Assembly: GCA_021107975.1 (NCBI GenBank)
Contig: JAIORT010000186.1
Coordinates: 1-7,734, forward strand
Direction of reading: 5' to 3'
Origin: Bacteroidales bacterium
Lineage (GTDB): Bacteria > Bacteroidota > Bacteroidia > Bacteroidales > JAADJA01
Length of the DNA: 7,734 bases
The translations under genes and the position numbers were made by a program. Below the pieces are notes generated by a model. The model made no database searches. It had not been told where the DNA came from and saw only the letters and a list, made by a program, of their open reading frames with translations. Below are positions 1 to 3,596 of the stretch, piece by piece; position 1 is the stretch's first letter, and each line of letters starts with the position of its first letter.

Positions 1-760
1 ATTCCTCACCCGAAAGCAATCCTTCGGACGGATGTAATCCTACCCTGATCACTTTCACATTTGCTTTTTCAAAAATCAGTAAAAGCTTTTTCGACCACCT
101 GACAGCTTCCTTTAATGTCAGCGGTTGGTATTTCCCCTCCTCATACATCTTTTCCATCTTTGTGTCCTTTATCACCAATGCCGGATATATTCTTGTGTTA
201 TCTGCTCCAAGCTCAATAAATTTTTCTGCTGTAAAAACGGACTTTCCCAATGTATCTCCGGGCAATCCGATCATCATTTGTAATCCAAGTGAAAAACCGG
301 CTTTCAGGATTTTTGCAGAGGCTGTTTCCGTATCCCTTACCGTATGCCCTCTTTTCGACAGTTTTAAAACTCCGTCATCTATTGATTGTGCACCAAGCTC
401 GATAGTCTTCACATTATAGCGCTTTAATAATTTCAGCACTTCTTCATTGATATAATCCGGTCGGGTTGAGAGCCTGATCCCCGAAATTCGCCCGGTTTTT
501 ATATATGGCTGAACCAATTTTAAAAACGCCTCTTGTTCACTAAATTGAAGCCCGGTAAAGTTACCGCCGAAAAATGCTACTTCTATTTCCGAATTATTTT
601 CAGGAATGGTATTCAAATGATCAATGATTATTTTATCTATTTCTTCGGGTAACGGAATTTTTAATCTCCCTGTTATTTTTTTCTGATTGCAATAGATGCA
701 CTGGAAAGGGCAGGCAAGCTCAGGAATGAACAACGGTATGTTGAAATGTTTTTGTTTCAT
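1..760 (-). CDS. Elp3-like radical SAM protein, 3' end outside the window
   Basis: I translated this by hand from the reverse complement: 253 uninterrupted codons from an ATG at 760, running off the left edge. Residues C17, C21 and C24 form the CxxxCxxC motif (CPFQCIYCNQ) that binds the 4Fe-4S cluster of radical S-adenosylmethionine enzymes. FFGGNFTG (63-70) fits the SAM-binding GGE-like strand, and STRPDYI (98-104), ELGAQSID (121-128), RIYPALVIK and GLHPSE follow in the order seen in the Elp3/COG1243-like group. No acetyltransferase domain is visible in the part present. The product should be cytosolic; the substrate is unknown, and a link to tRNA modification is only suggested by the Elp3 relationship. 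An in-frame ATG at 775 would add five residues, but it lies against the candidate -7 element, so 760 is preferred. The gene is divergent from the lipoprotein gene. Confidence 0.9.
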   Translation of the reverse strand, partial: MKQKHFNIPLFIPELACPFQCIYCNQKKITGRLKIPLPEEIDKIIIDHLNTIPENNSEIEVAFFGGNFTGLQFSEQEAFLKLVQPYIKTGRISGIRLSTRPDYINEEVLKLLKRYNVKTIELGAQSIDDGVLKLSKRGHTVRDTETASAKILKAGFSLGLQMMIGLPGDTLGKSVFTAEKFIELGADNTRIYPALVIKDTKMEKMYEEGKYQPLTLKEAVRWSKKLLLIFEKANVKVIRVGLHPSEGLLSGEE

Positions 761-775
761 AAAGATTTGCAACAT

Positions 776-792
776 CAAAATTAATAATTTTG
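776..792. promoter_or_regulatory. Palindromic divergent promoter candidate (two opposed TAATTTTG elements)
   Basis: CAAAATTAATAATTTTG is a perfect palindrome around one central base. Each arm reads TAATTTTG outward (785-792 on plus, 783-776 on minus), matching the Bacteroidetes -7 consensus TAnnTTTG. It sits 16 bp from the radical SAM ATG and 78 bp from the lipoprotein ATG. A good -33 TTG at the usual ~19-bp distance is not evident on either strand; the nearest plus-strand TTTG (766-769) leaves only 15 bp. The palindrome could also be a regulator site. Confidence 0.4.
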
Positions 793-870
793 TACCGTTA
801 TTATAAATAATTCAAGCAAAACAGCGTTGTAATAAATTAAACAATTTAATTTTAAAATTTAAACAACATC

Positions 871-1524
871 ATGAAAAAGCAATTTGTAAAACGATTAATC
901 CCACGGCTGATCTTCCTTCTGTTAATTGGAGGAATTGCATTCAGCACAGGCGGATGTAAAAGCAAGAAAAAACTTGCGCAGGAACAGGCAGCAAAAGAGT
1001 ATGCTGAAAAAGTTGAAAAAGCCATTGCCGATCTTCAGGCAATCCTTGATGATGACGGAACTATGCCATTAGCGGAAATGGAACGCAGGTTAAATATTAT
1101 CAAATCGCAAAACCTGAATGATTCTAAAGTTAATGACCTTATTAAGCAGGTCGAAGCCAAAATTGAACAGAAAAAGGAAATGCTAAAAAAGGCAGAAGAG
1201 GAAAAAGAAAAGCTAAAAAAGGCGGAGGAGGAAAAAGAACAGTATGCTTATATAAATGATTACTTCTATCAAATTGCACATGCAAAAGACGTTAACTCTG
1301 CCAATGCAAAAATTGATGAAGCACTAAAACTTTATTCTTCGGAAGATGTGTTTGTTTTGATCATTATACATCAGGAAGGTGATATAACGGATTATGACAA
1401 GCCAACAACAATTAAGGATTATTTGAACTTTGTGAAGGATCAGAAAAAATACAATAATAGTATCCATAGTGTAAAATTCGACGGATACGGTCAAATTACA
1501 GAACTTGAATTAATTAAAAATTAA
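871..1524 (+). CDS. Secreted coiled-coil lipoprotein with conserved C-terminal domain
   Basis: This is a 217-residue protein of unknown function. A basic, hydrophobic signal peptide (residues 1-28) ends in STGGC, so C29 is the likely lipidated cysteine after signal peptidase II cleavage. The next residues (KSKKK) are basic rather than acidic, which argues against the acidic surface-export signal known in some Bacteroidetes lipoproteins; a periplasm-facing anchor is my inference. Residues ~34-127 are rich in K, E and A and form a probable coiled coil, including two tandem copies of LKKAEEEKE (105-123). Residues ~125-217 make a compact domain with the markers VLIIIHQEGDI, DYDKPTTIKDYL and ITELELIKN. 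From memory, similar lipoproteins with the same C-terminal wording recur in Bacteroidetes; the domain might have an NTF2-like fold, which is unproven. It begins a probable two-gene operon with the next gene, 7 bp downstream. Confidence 0.85.
   Translation: MKKQFVKRLIPRLIFLLLIGGIAFSTGGCKSKKKLAQEQAAKEYAEKVEKAIADLQAILDDDGTMPLAEMERRLNIIKSQNLNDSKVNDLIKQVEAKIEQKKEMLKKAEEEKEKLKKAEEEKEQYAYINDYFYQIAHAKDVNSANAKIDEALKLYSSEDVFVLIIIHQEGDITDYDKPTTIKDYLNFVKDQKKYNNSIHSVKFDGYGQITELELIKN
1181..1240 (+). repeat. Two tandem 30-bp copies inside the coiled coil
   Basis: Positions 1181-1210 and 1211-1240 are head-to-tail copies differing at only a few bases. In frame they duplicate the ten-residue segment LKKAEEEKE plus one residue, which lengthens the coiled coil. 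The low divergence suggests a recent slippage duplication, so copy number may vary between strains. Confidence 0.85.
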
Positions 1525-1531
1525 AGGAATT

Positions 1532-2110
1532 ATGAGATCAAAATTTTTTTTAATAACGGCAGTACTTGTTTCTTTTGTTTTACAGGGTTTTTCGCAAGAC
1601 GATATAAGTCCTGAAAGAAAACAAGCCATTGACAGTCTTGCACTCGAAAAGGTTCGCGACCTAAGTAAATACATCAGCCTTATCGGCGATAAGGAAACTG
1701 AATTTTCCGAAGCCAACAGGGTAATTGACAGGGCAGTGGAATTGTTCATGGAAGGAAGCGAAGTCGGTGTTTCATCCCTGTACCGTGAGGATATCAATTA
1801 TTATCTTGTCAGGGAATACCTTGAAAGACTGATGCGTCTTAATTATAGTAAAGTTGATGTTGAGTGGTATAAAATTGAATACGTTAGCGACCTTGAAAAA
1901 CAACCGGACGGAACTTACGTCGGTGTGATCACTGTTTTCCAGAAATTTTCAGGCTATGATAAAGAAGGTGGACTTGTTTACCAGGATGTAACTAAGAAAG
2001 ACATCACGGTTTACGTAAAACGCAAGGAAACCCAGATTGGCGGACGATTGATCGGGTTCTGGGACGTTATGTTAGGCGATATCAGGGTGAAGGAAACCTC
2101 TAAGAATTAA
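1532..2110 (+). CDS. Secreted protein, paralogous to the N-terminal domain of the LRR protein
   Basis: This is a 192-residue protein of unknown function. MRSKFFLITAVLVSFVLQGF followed by SQ|DD is a clear signal peptide cut around residue 22, with no lipobox, so the product is periplasmic or exported. The start is supported by the signal peptide and an unusually good AAAGGA upstream (1523-1528), which overlaps the stop of the preceding gene. Residues ~46-165 share an ordered set of motifs with residues ~47-170 of the LRR protein: KY-L near the start, a GD, a block of acidic residues, a REYLERLMRLNY segment matching KDVQAYLKDIEFFY, then V-(D/K)-(V/F)-E, SD, and a Y-x-V-x-(I/T)-x-F strand followed by a basic Y-(V/M)-(K/E)-V strand. 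The region is mixed helix and sheet and might be NTF2-like, which is inference. Co-transcribed with the lipoprotein gene. Confidence 0.82.
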   Translation: MRSKFFLITAVLVSFVLQGFSQDDISPERKQAIDSLALEKVRDLSKYISLIGDKETEFSEANRVIDRAVELFMEGSEVGVSSLYREDINYYLVREYLERLMRLNYSKVDVEWYKIEYVSDLEKQPDGTYVGVITVFQKFSGYDKEGGLVYQDVTKKDITVYVKRKETQIGGRLIGFWDVMLGDIRVKETSKN

Positions 2111-2214
2111 GGATTTTAGATTTTTGTATTTATACCCCTTGCTTTATGGATCTCTGATAAAAGCTGTGGTTATTATATATTAAGTTTTTATTGGGCAATT
2201 TTGTAAATTGTATT

Positions 2215-2301
2215 TTAGTTAAGCCAGAGCCGTTTACTTTAACTTTATGGATATTTAGTTAAAATTTTTAGTGTATTTTTAACTAAGTGATCTTTTTAAC
2301 T
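2215..2301. repeat. Five spaced AGTTAA/TTAACT motifs with a 10-bp inverted repeat
   Basis: AGTTAA occurs at 2217 and 2257, and its complement TTAACT at 2239, 2279 and 2296. The first two pairs repeat with a 40-bp period. Positions 2255-2264 (TTAGTTAAAA) and 2277-2286 (TTTTAACTAA) form a perfect 10-bp inverted repeat around a 12-base loop. It could be a regulator-binding array, a weak AT-rich hairpin or chance in AT-rich DNA. Confidence 0.45.
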
Positions 2302-2317
2302 GACACTGAACGAAAAT
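2293..2317 (+). repeat. Dispersed repeat copy A (CTGAcACTGAACG core)
   Basis: Positions 2293-2317 closely match the reverse complement of 7617-7642: a TTTT-AA run, CTGA(C/T)ACTGAACG, then a G-optional AAAT. The matching core is 13 bases with one mismatch plus similar flanks. Both copies lie in intergenic DNA, in opposite orientation, upstream of secreted-protein genes. Confidence 0.5.
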
Positions 2318-2362
2318 AAAAAATTACATAGCGCCATAAATGGCAAGTTACATGTTATTCAG

Positions 2363-2390
2363 CAATCGCTTACTAATTGTGGATTTGCAA
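2363..2390 (+). repeat. 28-bp dispersed repeat, copy 1
   Basis: CAATCGCTTACTAATTG, one variable base, then GGATTTGC and a short A/T tail. It matches 2669-2696 in the same orientation at 26 of 28 positions (T/C at position 18, A/T at position 27). The copies start 306 bp apart and bracket the hairpin, gene remnant and heptamer array. Confidence 0.8.
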
Positions 2391-2455
2391 AAAAACATTC
2401 AATAAGCAACATACAATAATCAATAAACAAGTAAAAAATGAAAAAATTTGATTTA

Positions 2456-2477
2456 CCTGTCTGACGGCATAGGCAGG
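2456..2477. repeat. GC-rich hairpin, CCTGTCTG...TAGGCAGG
   Basis: The 22 bases pair end to end as an 8-bp stem (two G-T wobbles) around a six-base loop, ACGGCA. It is far more GC-rich than its surroundings. CCTG(C/T)CTG...CAGGCAGG hairpins are, from memory, common dispersed elements in Bacteroidetes genomes. It interrupts the reading frame of the gene remnant that follows, so it may mark an insertion. Confidence 0.5.
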
Positions 2478-2601
2478 GAAGATAGATTTAAGGAAACCAT
2501 TAATTCCAAACACAAAAAAATTAGCTCCAATTATGAAAGAAACGGAAGAGTTGATAGCTATAATTTATAAAAGCATTGAAACTACGAAGTCGAATATGTA
2601 G
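2473..2601 (+). pseudogene. Probable 3' remnant of a four-helix-bundle (S23/IVS-type) protein gene
   Basis: An open frame without a usable upstream start begins after a TAG at 2470-2472 and ends at the TAG at 2599-2601. It reads in part KLAPIMKETEELIAIIYKS, then IETTKSNM. The E-x-x-E-L-I-x-I-I-x-x-S-I-x-T-T-K helix resembles the last helix of the four-helix-bundle family named for 23S rRNA intervening-sequence proteins, usually ~115-130 residues long. Only ~40 residues remain and no N-terminal part is visible upstream, where the GC-rich hairpin lies. An ATG at 2533 could start a 22-residue peptide, but I regard this as a decayed gene. The identification rests on recalled family wording. Confidence 0.42.
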
Positions 2602-2613
2602 AAATAATGAAAA

Positions 2614-2669
2614 TTGAATATTGAGTGTTGAATATTGAATGTTGAGTATTGAATATTTAGTGTTGAATC
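2614..2669 (+). repeat. Eight tandem heptamers, TTGARTR type
   Basis: The stretch divides exactly into eight 7-bp units: TTGAATA, TTGAGTG, TTGAATA, TTGAATG, TTGAGTA, TTGAATA, TTTAGTG, TTGAATC. Viewed as 14-mers the first three units are near-identical. It begins 12 bp after the gene remnant's stop and ends on the first base of repeat copy 2. Such arrays are prone to slippage. Confidence 0.88.
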
Positions 2670-2696
2670 AATCGCTTACTAATTGCGGATTTGCTA
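2669..2696 (+). repeat. 28-bp dispersed repeat, copy 2
   Basis: Same orientation as copy 1 at 2363-2390 with 26 of 28 bases identical. It abuts the heptamer array on the left and runs straight into the candidate promoter on the right, so repeat-borne sequence may contribute to transcription of the downstream pair. Confidence 0.8.
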
Positions 2697-2698
2697 AA

Positions 2699-2706
2699 TA
2701 ATTTTG
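2699..2706 (+). promoter_or_regulatory. Candidate -7 promoter element for the LRR operon
   Basis: TAATTTTG matches the Bacteroidetes -7 consensus TAnnTTTG and is the same word used in the divergent palindrome at 776-792. It would place the transcript start near 2713, about 44 bases before the TTG start. No TTG lies at the ideal -33 distance, so support is partial. Confidence 0.38.
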
Positions 2707-2756
2707 TTTTTTTAGCAAAGTTTTACAGGATAAATAGTATAATATAATTACACAAT

Positions 2757-3596
2757 TTGATTAACAATATAAAAATATCGCTTTTAATTTCGGCTTCGTT
2801 TTGGGTTTTGCCAATATTGTCGCAAACTAATTTGGGTTCGGTTACAGGTGACGAAAGCGCTCTTTATGCTCAAACCAAACAGGTAAACCAGTTTTTCAGG
2901 AGGTTCAATAATGAAGAGGACAGGTTTGGAAAACGCTATTATGCCGGCGACAGCCTTTACCGCGATAATGCTTTCAGGCAGGTTTACCTGAATATGCTTT
3001 TCGATATGGAAAGTTCTTTTATTGATGAAAATTTAAAAAAGGAGTTTCTTGAAAATATAACCAATACAGAAGAACCGGCATTCCTCGACTTCCATGGCGG
3101 GCAATGGTTTGCCGAACTGGCTGCTACATTTCAGTATCACCGTAATAAGGAAAATCTCATCTTGTTTTTACAACTTGAGCAGGAAAATCTGGGGTACAAA
3201 TGGGTGCTGACCAATGTGTATTTCGATAAATTCCTAAAGCAATTTTTTAAAGGTGATGAATCGCTAATTCAAAAATCATTTTTGCATCCGATGAGCCATG
3301 AGCTGGATTTTATGAATATTTACAAAGTGTTTAAAGAAAAAAAATATATTGAGTATTATGCAAATAAATCCTTTAAACCCGACTACCTGTCAATTTTGTT
3401 ATATGAGATTAAGAGAGGCGATATGAAGTTTTTGAGTTCCGGTAATTTAAAATTCCATTTTTTCCAGGTTAACGGCTGGTATTTCGAAATTTCGTATTTT
3501 AACCGCCCGGGATATAATTCGGGCTGGCTAATATCGAAATTATATAAGATTACTGATAAGGAAAAAGAAGAACTAATTAAATTTTATTTACCGTGA
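2757..3596 (+). CDS. Secreted conserved protein of unknown function, TTG start
   Basis: The product has 279 residues and I cannot name its function. Residues 1-23 are a signal peptide ending PILSQ, so the mature protein is exported. The start codon is TTG: an in-frame TAA at 2745-2747 and the absence of any ATG or GTG before the signal peptide leave TTG (or the ATT after it) as the only option that keeps the signal sequence. Two halves can be made out. Residues ~38-165 contain VNQFFRRFNNEED and FHGGQWFAELAATF, with aromatic strands. Residues ~175-265 contain a helical part, then FHFFQVNGWYFEISYFNRPG and WLISKLYKI. Both halves have a helix-then-curved-sheet look that could be NTF2-like; this is inference. 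Its stop overlaps the LRR gene start in GTGA, so the two are almost certainly co-translated and may act together. Confidence 0.85.
   Translation: MINNIKISLLISASFWVLPILSQTNLGSVTGDESALYAQTKQVNQFFRRFNNEEDRFGKRYYAGDSLYRDNAFRQVYLNMLFDMESSFIDENLKKEFLENITNTEEPAFLDFHGGQWFAELAATFQYHRNKENLILFLQLEQENLGYKWVLTNVYFDKFLKQFFKGDESLIQKSFLHPMSHELDFMNIYKVFKEKKYIEYYANKSFKPDYLSILLYEIKRGDMKFLSSGNLKFHFFQVNGWYFEISYFNRPGYNSGWLISKLYKITDKEKEELIKFYLP

Larger units (their letters stand above)
2111..2756. other. Intergenic region with repeats and a gene remnant, no intact gene
   Basis: This 646-bp stretch separates the two plus-strand gene pairs. It holds an AT-rich array of AGTTAA/TTAACT motifs (2215-2301), a small hairpin GCCATAAATGGC (2333-2344) flanked by direct TTACAT repeats, two copies of a 28-bp repeat (2363 and 2669), a GC-rich hairpin (2456-2477), the likely tail of a four-helix-bundle gene (to 2601), eight heptamer repeats (2614-2669) and a candidate promoter (2699-2706). 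No convincing GC-rich terminator follows the stop at 2110. The mix looks like a site that has collected and lost mobile or repeated sequence. Confidence 0.7.

Noticed and set aside
162..419. Plus-strand 85-codon open frame
   Set aside because: It is antisense to the radical SAM gene, whose motifs are clear; no coding features of its own.
1510..1797. Minus-strand 95-codon open frame
   Set aside because: Opposes two well-supported plus-strand genes and has a composition typical of an antisense shadow.
2111..2756. CRISPR array or insertion sequence in the intergenic region
   Set aside because: The repeats are either contiguous heptamers without spacers or a single pair; no transposase or terminal inverted repeats are visible.
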